Assembly (NCBI RefSeq): GCF_000019965.1 | Contig: NC_010571.1 | Location: forward strand, 744,001 to 808,000 | DNA: 64,000 bases | DNA from: Opitutus terrae PB90-1 | GTDB taxonomy: Bacteria; Verrucomicrobiota; Verrucomicrobiia; Opitutales; Opitutaceae | Reading direction: 5' to 3' | In this document: one piece after another, positions 1 through 8,732 of the stretch | Layout of the letters: every line of letters begins with the position of its first letter | Numbering within the stretch: the stretch's first letter is position 1 | Translations under genes and position numbers: made by a program | Notes under the pieces: generated by a model | Told to the model about the DNA's origin: nothing | The model's input: the letters and a program-made list of their open reading frames with translations, nothing else | Databases searched by the model: none

Positions 1-1
1 G

Positions 2-262
2 TGCGCCTTCCTGGACCTGCTGGTGCACGCCCGCGGCCGGGCCGTTTCGCGTGAAAGGTTGCTCCGCGCCATCTGGGGCAATGTGAACCCACCGGCCAGT
101 CGATCCGTGGACACCCACGTCTGGCGGTTGCGCCGAAAGATCGGGGATACCGGCCACGAGCCACACTGGATCAAGAGCGTGCCCGGCGTGGGCTATCAGC
201 TCGAATACACCGAGTGTCACATCTCGCCGTCTCTCCACGCGATTCACGAGCCAACGCGTTAG
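2..262 (+). CDS. PhoB/OmpR-type response regulator, C-terminal DNA-binding domain (5' truncated)
   Basis: Open from the window edge, so only the last 86 codons are seen. The visible part is a complete-looking OmpR/PhoB winged helix: a Gly-Arg-Ala-Val-Ser-Arg-Glu-x-Leu-Leu turn, the tryptophan before the transactivation loop, the recognition helix SVDTHVWRLRRKIG and the wing WIKSVPGVGYQLE. The receiver domain lies outside the window. Proteins of this family bind direct repeats with 11-bp period, and exactly such repeats precede the next four transcription units. This makes a PhoB role in phosphate starvation the best guess, but a different OmpR-family regulator cannot be excluded. The last 15 or so residues after YQLEY look like an unstructured tail. 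Confidence 0.85.
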   Translation, partial: CAFLDLLVHARGRAVSRERLLRAIWGNVNPPASRSVDTHVWRLRRKIGDTGHEPHWIKSVPGVGYQLEYTECHISPSLHAIHEPTR

Positions 263-533
263 CCTACCGCCGCGATCATGCCACGGTGCGACCAGGCGCC
301 GGCTCGCTGCAGACAGATGGAGAATCCGAACGGTACATACGGAAGCCAGCCTGGGCTTCCGCCCATCCGCGCCCGTCCTGCCATGTGCGCCACCGCGGCG
401 CTCATGAAATTGCATCGCACCGTCGTTTTCACTGCACGCTGCGACAAGCGCCGGGCCTCCAATTCCGCGTGGCGATGCGCTTCTCCCGGCAGCCCGCTTT
501 CCACCGCGGCTAGCGCCAGCGATTGACGGGAAA

Positions 534-581
534 TTTGTGACAACTTCGTGACTTCATGCACGTCGCCGATGGTTCGATACA
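534..581 (+). promoter_or_regulatory. Pho-box-like direct repeat and -10 element upstream of porin A1
   Basis: Two 11-bp repeats, TGTGACAACTT and CGTGACTTCAT, lie at 536-557. A CGATAC(A) -10 candidate at 575-581 starts 23 bp after the second GTGAC. The reverse complement resembles the E. coli Pho box (CTGTCATAAAGTTGTCAC). The same arrangement recurs at 4230, 8156 and 10198. Nothing else was recognised in the gene-free stretch 263-666. Confidence 0.7.
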
Positions 582-666
582 CCGCGCGAGCCTGATTGTG
601 AAATACCCGGTTGCACGGTGCGCCCTCCGCGCATCGTCGGCCGGAATCCATCCACCTCTACTCAGT

Positions 667-1902
667 ATGAACGCACGACACCTGACTACATGCCGCACGC
701 TTGCCGTGCTTTTTGTTCTCGGCCTCAGCACCACCAACACGAGCCTCGCTGCCGTCACCTGGAAGAATATCCAGTTTGGCGGCTTCGCCAGCCAGGGTTT
801 CCTGGTCAACACCGGCAACAACGATTACCTGGGTGACACCAGCGGAGGCACGTTCGATTTCCGCGAGTACGCGCTGAACGCCTCCTGGTCCAAGGGCAAG
901 TTCCGCGTCGGCGCCCAGGGCTTCGGCCAGCGACTCGGCAATTACGGCGACGACAAGATCGTTCTCGACTGGGCCATCGTCGACTACCAAGCCACGCAAT
1001 GGTTCGGCATCCGCGCCGGTCGCGTGAAAATGCCCCGCGGTCTCTACAACGAGGCGCTCGACGTCGACTCCGTTCGCCCCTTCGTCCTTCTGCCGCAGAG
1101 CGTCTACGACGCGCGGTTGCGTGACTTCAACTCGGCCATCAACGGCGGGATGATCTACGGCAACATCAACTTGCGCCGGTTTGGCAGCCTGGACTACAAG
1201 GCGTTCTACGGCGACATCCCGATGTCCACCGATTCGGGCGCCAACGACTACTTCAACAACGACGTGCCGTATCCGAACGTGAAGATCGGCATGGACGCCG
1301 TTTACGGGGGCAGCCTTTTCTGGAACACCCCCAAGTCCGGCCTGCGCGTCGGCTACTCCTACAGCGCGTTCCAGGATTTTGGCGCCGATCGGTTCCTCAC
1401 GATGGATATCCCGCCCTACGGGCTCATCCAGTTCATCATGTATCGTAACACCGATCGCTACGACCGGCATCTGCTCTCCGCAGAGTATGCCACGGGCGAC
1501 TGGACCTTTGCCGCGGAAATCGGCCAGGAGGAAGCTGACTTCCTCATCGGCATCCCGGCCGAGGTACCGACCGGCATCCTCGCGGTCGACAATATCTACG
1601 GCTATCTCTCCGCCACGCGCCGGATCAACGACCGGCTCGAGATCGGCGCCTACTACAGCTACACGAAAGAACAGCAGACGAGCGTGAACATCGTGGACGG
1701 GTTGATCTTCCCGGATCTGATCCAGCACGACTTCGCCATCAGCGCCAAATACGATATCAACGAGCGCTGGCTCGTGAAGGTCGAGGGACACTACCTCGAC
1801 GGCGCAGGCAAGATCTTCGACACGCCCTCGTGGCCGCAGCCGCTCGCGAAGCGGGACGAGTCCTGGTTCCTCCTCGCCGCCAAAGCGACGTTCTCCTTCT
1901 GA
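667..1902 (+). CDS. Porin-like outer-membrane beta-barrel protein, type A copy 1
   Basis: A 411-residue exported protein. The start at 667 was chosen because it gives a clean signal peptide (residues 1-28, cleavage near SLA-AVTW); the longer frame would begin inside the putative promoter. The mature part opens with VTWKNIQFGGFASQGF. It has alternating hydrophobic/aromatic strands throughout and ends in a C-terminal Phe (TFSF), as expected for a beta-barrel inserted by the BAM machinery. Similarity by eye is to OprO/OprP-like porins. Substrate is inferred as phosphate or phosphorylated compounds from the Pho-like promoter and the PstS-like gene 19 bp downstream. It is paralogous to the proteins at 4357, 8733 and 10365, closest to 4357. 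Confidence 0.8.
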   Translation: MNARHLTTCRTLAVLFVLGLSTTNTSLAAVTWKNIQFGGFASQGFLVNTGNNDYLGDTSGGTFDFREYALNASWSKGKFRVGAQGFGQRLGNYGDDKIVLDWAIVDYQATQWFGIRAGRVKMPRGLYNEALDVDSVRPFVLLPQSVYDARLRDFNSAINGGMIYGNINLRRFGSLDYKAFYGDIPMSTDSGANDYFNNDVPYPNVKIGMDAVYGGSLFWNTPKSGLRVGYSYSAFQDFGADRFLTMDIPPYGLIQFIMYRNTDRYDRHLLSAEYATGDWTFAAEIGQEEADFLIGIPAEVPTGILAVDNIYGYLSATRRINDRLEIGAYYSYTKEQQTSVNIVDGLIFPDLIQHDFAISAKYDINERWLVKVEGHYLDGAGKIFDTPSWPQPLAKRDESWFLLAAKATFSF

Positions 1903-1921
1903 CCTCAACGCCTCGCCTACC

Positions 1922-2335
1922 ATGAAACGCTTGTTGCATACTCTCTTCGTGGCTGCCGGTGCGTTGGCGCTTGCGGCGGCCGCCCATGCCGCCCCCGTGC
2001 TCGCCGGCCACTCTGGCCTGAACGGCCAAAATCTTGACGCCGAAGCCGCCAAATCCGTCCTCCTCGGCAAACGCGTCACCATCGGCAACGCGCGCGTGGT
2101 CATCGTCATCGCCAAGGCCAGCGCCGCGCAGGACGCCTTCCTGCAATCGCACGTGGGTATGAACACGAGCCAGTTCCAGAACCACTGGCGCCGGCTGTTC
2201 ATGACCGGTGGCGGTTCGGCCCCGAAGATCGTCGAGACCGAAGCCGAAGCCTGCAAGACCGCCGCCGAGACGCCGGGCGCCGTCGTCGTGGCCGATTCGG
2301 CCGCGGCCGCCGGCCTGGCCGTCCTCGCAAACTGA
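1922..2335 (+). CDS. Small PstS-like periplasmic protein (half-size phosphate-binding-protein fold), copy 1
   Basis: A 137-residue protein with a signal peptide (residues 1-23, ending AHA-APVLAG). The mature part carries the pattern of the short PBP-like family: KSVLLGKR near the start, VVIVIAKASAAQDAFLQ in the middle, then GMNTSQFQNHWRRLFMTGGG and ETPGAVVV. Classical PstS is about 320 residues and two-lobed; this is about one lobe, so it probably does not form a closing flytrap alone. It sits between the porin and the chemoreceptor in one operon. It could shuttle or present phosphate to either, which is inference. Copies at 5600 and 8287 are nearly identical in the core. Confidence 0.75.
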   Translation: MKRLLHTLFVAAGALALAAAAHAAPVLAGHSGLNGQNLDAEAAKSVLLGKRVTIGNARVVIVIAKASAAQDAFLQSHVGMNTSQFQNHWRRLFMTGGGSAPKIVETEAEACKTAAETPGAVVVADSAAAAGLAVLAN

Positions 2336-2371
2336 TCCTCCCAACCTCCGGGCCTCGCGCCTCCACCCCCC

Positions 2372-4060
2372 ATGAACCTGTTCCGTTCGATTCGAAGTTT
2401 TAGTTTCCGTCAAACGATGGTGACCGTCACGACGTGCTTCGCGCTCGTGGCGGTCGGTGTCGCCCTGCTCGCGGTGGTCTCCGCCAGCTTCACCCGCCAA
2501 GGCACCCGGCAAACCAATACGCTCACGAATCAGTTCCTGCCCGGACTGGTCACCCTGGCCAAGCTCGAGCACGCCGCGCTGAACTTCAAAAGCATCACGC
2601 TCCAGTTCGCCCTCGCGCGCGACGAAGCGGCGATGAACGCCCAGAAGACGGCGTTCGATTCCGAGTCACAGGCCGTCAACCAGAGCCTGGCCCAGCTCAA
2701 GGTGCTCGCCAACGACGCGGACAGCGGGACGCTGATCGAGAGCCTCGACCAGGCGATCGGGGCCTACAGCACCGCGGCGGCGAAATTCCAGACCGAGCTG
2801 CGCGCGGGCGATTTCGAAAAAGCCATGGCCACGCTCGATCAGCAGGTGGGTTCGGCTCAGAAGGAGCTCGAAGCCAAGTTGAGCGCCGTCAGCCAGCGGT
2901 TCTTCCAGCTCTCGCAGGGCGCCGGAGCCGCCACGGCGACGACCATCGCCAAGACCGACCGTGTCAGCACGCTCGGCTCGACCGTGCTGGGCGCGATCAC
3001 GCTCGTCTGCCTCGCGGTCGCCCTCCTCGCCACCCTCGGCATTTCGCGTCGGCTCAAGGATACCAACCGCGCCCTGGCCAACTCCACGGGCATCGTGCAG
3101 GACAACGCCTCACTGGTCGCCACGTCCAGCCAGTCGCTCGCCGAAGGCTCCAGCACGCAGGCCGCCTCGCTCGAGGAAACCAGTTCTTCGCTCGAGGAGC
3201 TCAACAGCATGACCAAGCGCAACGCCGAGAGCGCCCAGAAGGCCAAGGAAGCCGCCGGTCAGGCCCGCGTTTCCGCCGACACCGGCGCCGAGCACATGCA
3301 GCAGATGAATTCGGCGATGCATGCCATCAAGGCCTCCTCCGACGACATCGCCAAAATCATCAAGACGATCGACGAGATCGCGTTCCAGACGAACATCCTC
3401 GCGCTCAACGCCGCCGTCGAAGCCGCCCGCGCCGGCGAGGCCGGCATGGGCTTCGCCGTCGTCGCCGAGGAAGTCCGCGCGCTCGCCCAGCGCTCCGCCA
3501 CGGCGGCCAAGGAGACCGCCGCGAAAATTGAGGACTCCGTCAATAAGAGCCAGCAGGGCGCACAGATCAGCGGCGAAGTCTCCAAAAGCTTCGAAACGAT
3601 CCAGCAGCAGATCCGCAATCTCGACCAACTCGTCGGCGAAATCGCCACGGCCTCGCACGAACAGAACCAAGGCATTGGCCAGGTGACGGCTGCCGTCACG
3701 CAGATGGACGAGATCACGCAGCAGAACGCCGGCAACGCCGAGGAGACCGCCGCGGCCTCTCAGGAGCTGAACAACCAGGCGTCGATCCTCAGCCAAGCCG
3801 TGGACAGCCTCCACGCCCTCATGGGCAATCATCGACAGCAGACGTCGGTGCAGACTCCAAATCTCGCCTACGCACGGTCCGAGTCTCCTGCCCGCAGCGC
3901 CGCAGCCGCGCGCAAGACTCCGCCGACAGCCGTGAAATCCAACGGCGTCACGTTGCGCCAGCCGGAGCTGCATCGTCACGCGGCTCAGGTCAACGGCACG
4001 GCGGCGTCCAACGCCGAAAGCAACGGCCACGAGCACGACAAGTTTTTCCGCAATACCTGA
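2372..4060 (+). CDS. Methyl-accepting chemotaxis protein without HAMP domain, copy 1
   Basis: A 562-residue chemoreceptor. TM1 is at about 16-40, a helical four-helix-bundle-like periplasmic domain at 41-200, TM2 at about 203-224, then the cytoplasmic methyl-accepting domain. The signalling tip with [19 protein letters not shown] and the [10 protein letters not shown] segment lies at about 333-375. Only about 25 residues separate TM2 from the MA helices, so there is no recognisable HAMP. The C-terminal tail is Ala/Pro-rich and ends EHDKFFRNT, conserved in copy 2. It lies 36 bp after the PstS-like gene and ahead of an intrinsic terminator, so it is the last gene of the operon. A role in phosphate taxis is suggested by context only. 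Confidence 0.9.
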   Translation: MNLFRSIRSFSFRQTMVTVTTCFALVAVGVALLAVVSASFTRQGTRQTNTLTNQFLPGLVTLAKLEHAALNFKSITLQFALARDEAAMNAQKTAFDSESQAVNQSLAQLKVLANDADSGTLIESLDQAIGAYSTAAAKFQTELRAGDFEKAMATLDQQVGSAQKELEAKLSAVSQRFFQLSQGAGAATATTIAKTDRVSTLGSTVLGAITLVCLAVALLATLGISRRLKDTNRALANSTGIVQDNASLVATSSQSLAEGSSTQAASLEETSSSLEELNSMTKRNAESAQKAKEAAGQARVSADTGAEHMQQMNSAMHAIKASSDDIAKIIKTIDEIAFQTNILALNAAVEAARAGEAGMGFAVVAEEVRALAQRSATAAKETAAKIEDSVNKSQQGAQISGEVSKSFETIQQQIRNLDQLVGEIATASHEQNQGIGQVTAAVTQMDEITQQNAGNAEETAAASQELNNQASILSQAVDSLHALMGNHRQQTSVQTPNLAYARSESPARSAAAARKTPPTAVKSNGVTLRQPELHRHAAQVNGTAASNAESNGHEHDKFFRNT

Positions 4061-4134
4061 CGAACCCGGCTACAGTGGCACTCCGCCACGCGTGGTCGAC
4101 CCGTTGCTGTGTTTCACTTTGGGGTATAAGGTGG

Positions 4135-4174
4135 GGCCCGGTGCATGTTGCGACGTGCACCGGGCCATTTTTTT
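4135..4174 (+). terminator. Intrinsic terminator 1 of the porin/PstS/MCP array
   Basis: A perfect 11-bp stem GGCCCGGTGCA / TGCACCGGGCC (4135-4145 with 4156-4166), loop TGTTGCGACG, then ATTTTTTT. The preceding sequence CTTTGGGGTATAAGGTGG is shared with terminator 2 and related to the lead-ins of terminators 3 and 4. Confidence 0.92.
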
Positions 4175-4229
4175 CGGCGGGGGAGGTCTGCGTCGACCGC
4201 ACTTCTGGCGCCAAACACCAGCAACAAAG

Positions 4230-4278
4230 TTTGTGACAACTTTGTGACAGCACCGACGGCGGGCTCTCGTCGATTCTG
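4230..4278 (+). promoter_or_regulatory. Pho-box-like direct repeat and -10 element upstream of porin A2
   Basis: TTGTGACAACTTTGTGACAG at 4231-4250 is the cleanest copy: two TTTGTGACA units 11 bp apart. Its reverse complement CTGTCACAAAGTTGTCACAA matches the enteric Pho-box pattern well. A CGATTCT -10 candidate begins at 4272, at the same spacing as in the other three promoters. Confidence 0.75.
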
Positions 4279-4356
4279 TATCGAGTAGCGATTCCGCTTC
4301 CTCCGGTTGTTTGGCGTTCCACCACCGCCCACCGGCTCTGACTCACCTTTACCCGT

Positions 4357-5580
4357 ATGAAACTACGCTTCGTTAGTTCACGGAGCACCCGTGGGGTGCT
4401 CTCTGCTCTCGCATTCGCGCTTGGCTTTGCCGGCACGAGCTCCGCTGCCGTCACATGGCAGGACATTCAGTTTGGAGGTTTTGCGAGCCAAGGATATCTG
4501 CTCTCTTCGGCCAACGACTACTTGGGCGAAACGAGCGATGGGACCTTTGATTTTCGCGAATATGCCCTCAACGCCTCCTGGGCGAAGGGCAAGTTCCGCA
4601 TCGGCGCGCAGGCGTTTGGCCAGAAGCTCGGCCAGTATGGCGAAGACCGGATCAAGCTCGATTGGGCGACCATCGATTATCAACCCGCGCAGTGGCTCGG
4701 CTTCCGCGCGGGTCGCGTGAAGATGCCCCGCGGGCTCTACAACGAGGCGCTCGATCTCGATTCGGTCCGGCCGTTCGTCCTCCTGCCGCAGAGCGTCTAC
4801 GACGCGCGGTTGCGCGACTTCAACGCCGCGTTCAACGGCGCTATGATCTTCGGCAACATCAGCCTGCGCCAGGCAGGCAGCGTCGACTACCGGCTCTTCT
4901 ATGGCGACATCCCGATGTCGACGAGCTCGGGCGCCAGCGACTACTTCAACAACGACCAGCCGTTTCCGAACACGAGCATCGGCATGGACGCCGTCTATGG
5001 CGGCAGCGTCTTCTGGAACACGCCGGCGACCGGTCTGCGCGTGGGCTACTCCTACAGCACGTTCGAGAATTTTGGCGTCGATCGCATCGCCTATTACGGC
5101 GGCATGACCATTCCGCTTCAGAAACTGACCTCGAATCATCATCGGCATCTGCTGTCCGCCGAATACACCTACGGCGATTGGATCTTCGCCGCCGAGGCGG
5201 GCTGGGAAAACGCCCACTCCGTAATTCTGATGGCCGGCCAGCCCTCGGGCTCCGTCGCGGATTTCGACAGTGATTATTATTATGTTTCCGTAGCCCGCCG
5301 TGTCCATGCCCGCGTCGAACTCGGCGCCTACGTGAGCCATTCACATGATGCCACGGTGCTAATTCCCGCGCAGGCGGGGCTCTCCCTGCCTCCGCTCTCG
5401 CAGACCGATTACGCCGTCAGCGCCAAGTTTGATCTCAATGAGCATCTGATCTTCAAACTCGAGGGCCACTACCTCGACGGCTCCGGCAAGCTGTTCGACA
5501 CGCCGGCCCACCCGCAGCCGTTCGTCCAGCGCGACAACTCCTGGACCATGGTCGCCGCCAAGATGACCCTGTCGTTCTAA
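4357..5580 (+). CDS. Porin-like outer-membrane beta-barrel protein, type A copy 2
   Basis: A 407-residue paralogue of the porin at 667. The signal peptide covers residues 1-30 (ending SSA-AVTW). The mature start VTWQDIQFGGFASQGY and the DGTFDFREYALNASW segment are shared. The block GRVKMPRGLYNEALD..SVRPFVLLPQSVYDARLRDF is almost unchanged between copies, while the predicted loops in the middle (about 240-310) differ. It ends in MTLSF with a terminal Phe. First gene of the second Pho-like unit, followed after 19 bp by the second PstS-like gene. Divergent loops with a constant barrel suggest different ligand or phage exposure of the copies. Confidence 0.8.
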   Translation: MKLRFVSSRSTRGVLSALAFALGFAGTSSAAVTWQDIQFGGFASQGYLLSSANDYLGETSDGTFDFREYALNASWAKGKFRIGAQAFGQKLGQYGEDRIKLDWATIDYQPAQWLGFRAGRVKMPRGLYNEALDLDSVRPFVLLPQSVYDARLRDFNAAFNGAMIFGNISLRQAGSVDYRLFYGDIPMSTSSGASDYFNNDQPFPNTSIGMDAVYGGSVFWNTPATGLRVGYSYSTFENFGVDRIAYYGGMTIPLQKLTSNHHRHLLSAEYTYGDWIFAAEAGWENAHSVILMAGQPSGSVADFDSDYYYVSVARRVHARVELGAYVSHSHDATVLIPAQAGLSLPPLSQTDYAVSAKFDLNEHLIFKLEGHYLDGSGKLFDTPAHPQPFVQRDNSWTMVAAKMTLSF

Positions 5581-5599
5581 TCCGCCCCCGCTTACTCCC

Positions 5600-6013
5600 A
5601 TGAAGTCATTCCTTCTGCGCATTCTTCCGGTCGCGATAGCCGTCGCGTTGGGTTCAGCGCTGCACGGCGCGCCGGTGTTGGCCGGTCACTCCGGCCTCAA
5701 CGGCCAGAGCCTCGACGCCGAGGGCGCCAAGTCGGTCCTCCTCGGCAAGCGTGTCACCATCGGCGACGCCCGCGTCGTGATCGTCATCGCCAAGGCCAGC
5801 GCCGCTCAGGACGCCTTCCTCCAGTCACACGTGGGCATGAACACCAGCCAGTTTCAGAACCACTGGCGCCGGCTGTTCATGACCGGCGGCGGCTCCGCGC
5901 CCAAGATCGTCGAAACCGAAGCCGACGCCTGCAAGGCCGCCGCCGAGACACCGGGCGCCGTCGTCGTGGCCGATGCGGCCGCGGCCACCGGCCTCGCCGT
6001 CCTCGCCAACTGA
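5600..6013 (+). CDS. Small PstS-like periplasmic protein, copy 2
   Basis: A 137-residue protein with a signal peptide (residues 1-24, ending LHG-APVLAG). From VLAGHSGLNGQ to the C-terminal GLAVLAN it is almost identical to copy 1 and differs mainly in the leader and a few alanine/serine exchanges. It keeps the FMTGGGSAPKIVETEA segment and the single Cys near residue 112. It is the second gene of unit 2. Unlike copy 1, it is separated from its MCP by a 276-bp spacer that holds a promoter remnant and a gene-end remnant. Confidence 0.75.
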   Translation: MKSFLLRILPVAIAVALGSALHGAPVLAGHSGLNGQSLDAEGAKSVLLGKRVTIGDARVVIVIAKASAAQDAFLQSHVGMNTSQFQNHWRRLFMTGGGSAPKIVETEADACKAAAETPGAVVVADAAAATGLAVLAN

Positions 6014-6119
6014 GCTGTCACCCCGCAACCGCCCGGCTCCCGTCACGATCGGGCGCCGGGCTCGCCCACAGGCAAGCGGCTGCACTGTGTCGCAGTTCTT
6101 TCCGCGCACGCGGAATGGG

Positions 6120-6159
6120 CAACTTCGTGACTGCGCCCGCGCCGCCCGCAGCCGATAGG
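6120..6159 (+). promoter_or_regulatory. Degenerate Pho-like half-site and -10 candidate upstream of MCP2
   Basis: CAACTTCGTGAC at 6120-6131 is identical to the second half of the Pho-like repeats, but the first GTGA unit is replaced by ATGGG. CGATAG at 6153-6158 sits at the same distance as the -10 in the intact promoters. It could be a weak secondary promoter for MCP2 or a decayed duplicate. Confidence 0.4.
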
Positions 6160-6222
6160 GCCGCCCCCTGGCCGAATCACTTTTCTGTTCACCAGCAAAT
6201 CACCTTCCTGCGCCTCCCACCT

Positions 6223-6252
6223 GCCACCTCGCTCGCCGTCCTCGTCAACTGA
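6223..6252 (+). pseudogene. Remnant of a PstS-like gene 3' end fused in front of MCP2
   Basis: CTCGCCGTCCTCGTCAACTGA (21 nt split here as LAVLVN-stop) repeats the last codons of the PstS-like genes. The following 37 bp up to the MCP2 start resemble the copy 1 PstS-MCP spacer. This is a duplication scar rather than a gene. Confidence 0.55.
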
Positions 6253-6289
6253 TCCCCAACTCCCGGGCGATGCGCCCCCGCCTCCTCCC

Positions 6290-7960
6290 ATGAACCCGTT
6301 TCGCTCGATTCGAAGTTTTAGTTTCCGTCAAACGATGGTGACCGTCACGACCTGCTTCGCGCTTGTGGCGGTCGGTGTCGCCGCGCTGGCGCTGGTCTCG
6401 TCCAGCTTCACGCGCCAGGGCACCCGTCAGACCAATACGCTGACGAACCAGTTCCTGCCCGGCCTGGTCACCCTCGCCAAGCTCGAGCACGCGGCGCTGA
6501 ACTTCAAGAGCATCACCCTGCAGTTTGCCCTTGCGCGCGACGAAGCGGCGATGAACGCCCAGAAAACGGCGTTCGATGCCGAGTCGCAAGCCGTCAGCCA
6601 GAGCCTGGCGCAGCTCAAGGTGCTCGCCGACGATGCCGACAGCCAGGCCGTCATCGACAGCTTGGAGCAGGCGGTCGCCGCCTACAGCAAGGCCGCCGGC
6701 AAGTTCCAGACCGAGCTGCGCGCCGGCGACTTCGAGAAGGCGATGGCCACGCTCGACCAGCAGGTGGGCGCCGCGCAGAAGGATCTCGAGGCGCGCCTCG
6801 ATGCTGTCAGCCAGCACTTGTTCCAGCTCTCGCAGGGCGCCGGCGCCGCCACGGCCGCGATCATCGCCAAGACCGACCGCGTCAGCACGCTAGGCTCGAC
6901 CGCACTGGGCGCGATCACCCTGGTCTGCCTCGCGGTCGCGCTCGTCGCCACGCTGGGCATCTCCCGCCGGTTGCGGGAGACGAACCGCGCCCTCGCCAAC
7001 TCCACCGGCATCGTGCAGGACAACGCTTCCCTCGTCGCCACCTCCAGCCAGTCGCTCGCCGAAGGCTCCAGCACGCAGGCCGCCTCGCTCGAGGAAACCA
7101 GTTCCTCACTCGAGGAGCTCAACAGCATGACCAAGCGCAACGCCGAGAGCGCCCAGAAGGCCAAGGAAGCCGCCGGTCAGGCCCGCGTTTCCGCCGACAC
7201 CGGCGCCGAGCACATGCAGCAGATGAATTCGGCGATGCATGCCATCAAGGCCTCCTCCGACGACATCGCCAAAATCATCAAGACGATCGACGAGATCGCG
7301 TTCCAGACGAACATCCTCGCGCTCAACGCCGCCGTCGAAGCCGCCCGCGCCGGCGAGGCCGGCATGGGCTTCGCCGTCGTCGCCGAGGAAGTCCGCGCGC
7401 TCGCCCAGCGCTCCGCCACGGCGGCCAAGGAGACCGCCGCGAAAATTGAGGACTCCGTCAATAAGAGCCAACAGGGCGCACAGATCAGCGGCGAAGTCTC
7501 CAAAAGCTTCGAAACGATCCAGCAGCAGATCCGCAATCTCGACCAACTCGTCGGCGAAATCGCCACGGCCTCGCACGAACAGAACCAAGGCATTGGCCAA
7601 GTGACGGCTGCCGTCGCGCAGATGGACGAGATCACGCAGCAGAACGCCGGCAACGCCGAGGAGACCGCCGCCGCCTCCCAGGAACTCAACAACCAGGCGT
7701 CGATCCTTAGCCAGGCGGTCGACAGCCTGCACGCGCTGATGGACAACCATCGCCAGCACACGTCGGTGGAGACTCCCACTCTCGCCCACGCTCGGCCGGA
7801 GACTCCCGCGCGCAAGAGTCCGCCAGCAGCAAAGAAAACCAACGGCGTCACGTTGCGCCAGCCGGAGCTGCATCGTCACGCGGCTCAGGTCAACGGCACG
7901 GCGGCGTCCAACGCCGAAAGCAACGACCACGAGCACGACAAGTTTTTCCGCAATACCTGA
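6290..7960 (+). CDS. Methyl-accepting chemotaxis protein without HAMP domain, copy 2
   Basis: A 556-residue paralogue of the receptor at 2372 with the same layout: TM1 at about 16-40, periplasmic helices to about 200, TM2 at about 203-224, no HAMP, MA domain with the conserved tip, and a C-terminal tail ending EHDKFFRNT. The periplasmic half differs at many synonymous and some amino-acid positions. The region 7039-7630 is almost base-for-base identical to 3121-3712 of copy 1, and so are the last 110 bases. The tail before the conserved end is six residues shorter than in copy 1. It ends its transcription unit, with a terminator 76 bp downstream. Confidence 0.9.
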   Translation: MNPFRSIRSFSFRQTMVTVTTCFALVAVGVAALALVSSSFTRQGTRQTNTLTNQFLPGLVTLAKLEHAALNFKSITLQFALARDEAAMNAQKTAFDAESQAVSQSLAQLKVLADDADSQAVIDSLEQAVAAYSKAAGKFQTELRAGDFEKAMATLDQQVGAAQKDLEARLDAVSQHLFQLSQGAGAATAAIIAKTDRVSTLGSTALGAITLVCLAVALVATLGISRRLRETNRALANSTGIVQDNASLVATSSQSLAEGSSTQAASLEETSSSLEELNSMTKRNAESAQKAKEAAGQARVSADTGAEHMQQMNSAMHAIKASSDDIAKIIKTIDEIAFQTNILALNAAVEAARAGEAGMGFAVVAEEVRALAQRSATAAKETAAKIEDSVNKSQQGAQISGEVSKSFETIQQQIRNLDQLVGEIATASHEQNQGIGQVTAAVAQMDEITQQNAGNAEETAAASQELNNQASILSQAVDSLHALMDNHRQHTSVETPTLAHARPETPARKSPPAAKKTNGVTLRQPELHRHAAQVNGTAASNAESNDHEHDKFFRNT

Positions 7961-8035
7961 CGCGCCTAGCCGCGGCGGCCACTCCGCCGCTCGCGGCCGG
8001 TCCGTGTCGGCGTTTCACTTTGGGGTATAAGGTGG

Positions 8036-8075
8036 GGCCCGGTGCATGTTGCGACGTGCACCGGGCCGTTTTTTT
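8036..8075 (+). terminator. Intrinsic terminator 2 of the array
   Basis: Same stem and loop as terminator 1: GGCCCGGTGCA (8036-8046) with TGCACCGGGCC (8057-8067), then GTTTTTTT. The lead-in CTTTGGGGTATAAGGTGG is identical. Confidence 0.92.
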
Positions 8076-8155
8076 CGGGAGGAAGAACCGCTTGGTGGGT
8101 GCTCTTCCCCGTGCATCACCGGCAGTGCGTCTGGTGCCGGTGACTGACGTAGAAA

Positions 8156-8201
8156 TGTGACAACTTCGTGACAGGACGATCGGTTGCCTGCGGTCGATAC
8201 A
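8156..8201 (+). promoter_or_regulatory. Pho-box-like direct repeat and -10 element upstream of PstS-like copy 3
   Basis: TGTGACAACTTCGTGACAG at 8156-8174, followed by CGATACA at 8195-8201. The spacing and the CGATACAC sequence match the promoter of porin A1 exactly. Confidence 0.72.
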
Positions 8202-8286
8202 CCTAATGCGACTGAGTATTTCACTCGATGCTACGTCAGCCCGCACATGAACCGGACTGACCGGAGAAGGAGAACGCACCTACACC

Positions 8287-8700
8287 ATGACAAAATCGCT
8301 CCCGCGAATTCTCGTGCTCGTCGCCGGCTTGATCGCCGGTGCCGCGCTTCACGCCGCCCCTGTGCTCGCCGGCCATGCCGGTCTGAACGGACAAAGCCTT
8401 GATGCCGAGGCCGCCAAATCCGTGCTCCTCGGCAAACGCATCACCATCGCGGACACGCGCGTGGTGATCGTCATCGCCAAAGCGAGCGCGGCCCAGGACA
8501 CGTTCCTGCAATCGCGCCTCGGAATGAACACCAGCCAGTTTCAGAACCACTGGCGGCGGCTGTTCATGACCGGTGGCGGCTCGGCGCCCAAGATCGTTGA
8601 GACCGAAACCGACGCCTGCAAGGTCGCCGCCGAAACGCCCGGCGCCGTGGTCATCGCCGAGGCCGCAGCAGCGACCGGACTCGCCGTCCTCGCCAACTGA
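8287..8700 (+). CDS. Small PstS-like periplasmic protein, copy 3
   Basis: A 137-residue protein with a signal peptide (residues 1-24, ending LHA-APVLAG). It has the same core as copies 1 and 2 with a few changes: Gly-His-Ala for Gly-His-Ser, RITIADTRVV for RVTIGDARVV, and QSRLGMN for QSHVGMN. Here the gene order is reversed: this gene comes first after the Pho-like promoter and porin B1 follows after 32 bp, with no MCP in the unit. A purine-rich GGAGAAGGAGAA stretch 15-25 bp upstream probably holds the ribosome-binding site. Confidence 0.75.
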   Translation: MTKSLPRILVLVAGLIAGAALHAAPVLAGHAGLNGQSLDAEAAKSVLLGKRITIADTRVVIVIAKASAAQDTFLQSRLGMNTSQFQNHWRRLFMTGGGSAPKIVETETDACKVAAETPGAVVIAEAAAATGLAVLAN

Positions 8701-8732
8701 CCCGCCCAGGAACGCAACCTTTTCGACCTCTT

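Noticed and set aside
556-666. N-terminal extension of porin A1 from the ATG at 556
   Set aside because: It begins directly behind the Pho-like box and inside the predicted -10 region; the ATG at 667 gives a proper signal peptide like those of the paralogues.
658-2373. 571-codon open frame on the minus strand opposite porin A1 and PstS1
   Set aside because: Arg/Ala/Val/Gly-rich composition, no recognisable motif, lies wholly antisense to genes with signal peptides and paralogues; typical high-GC shadow frame.
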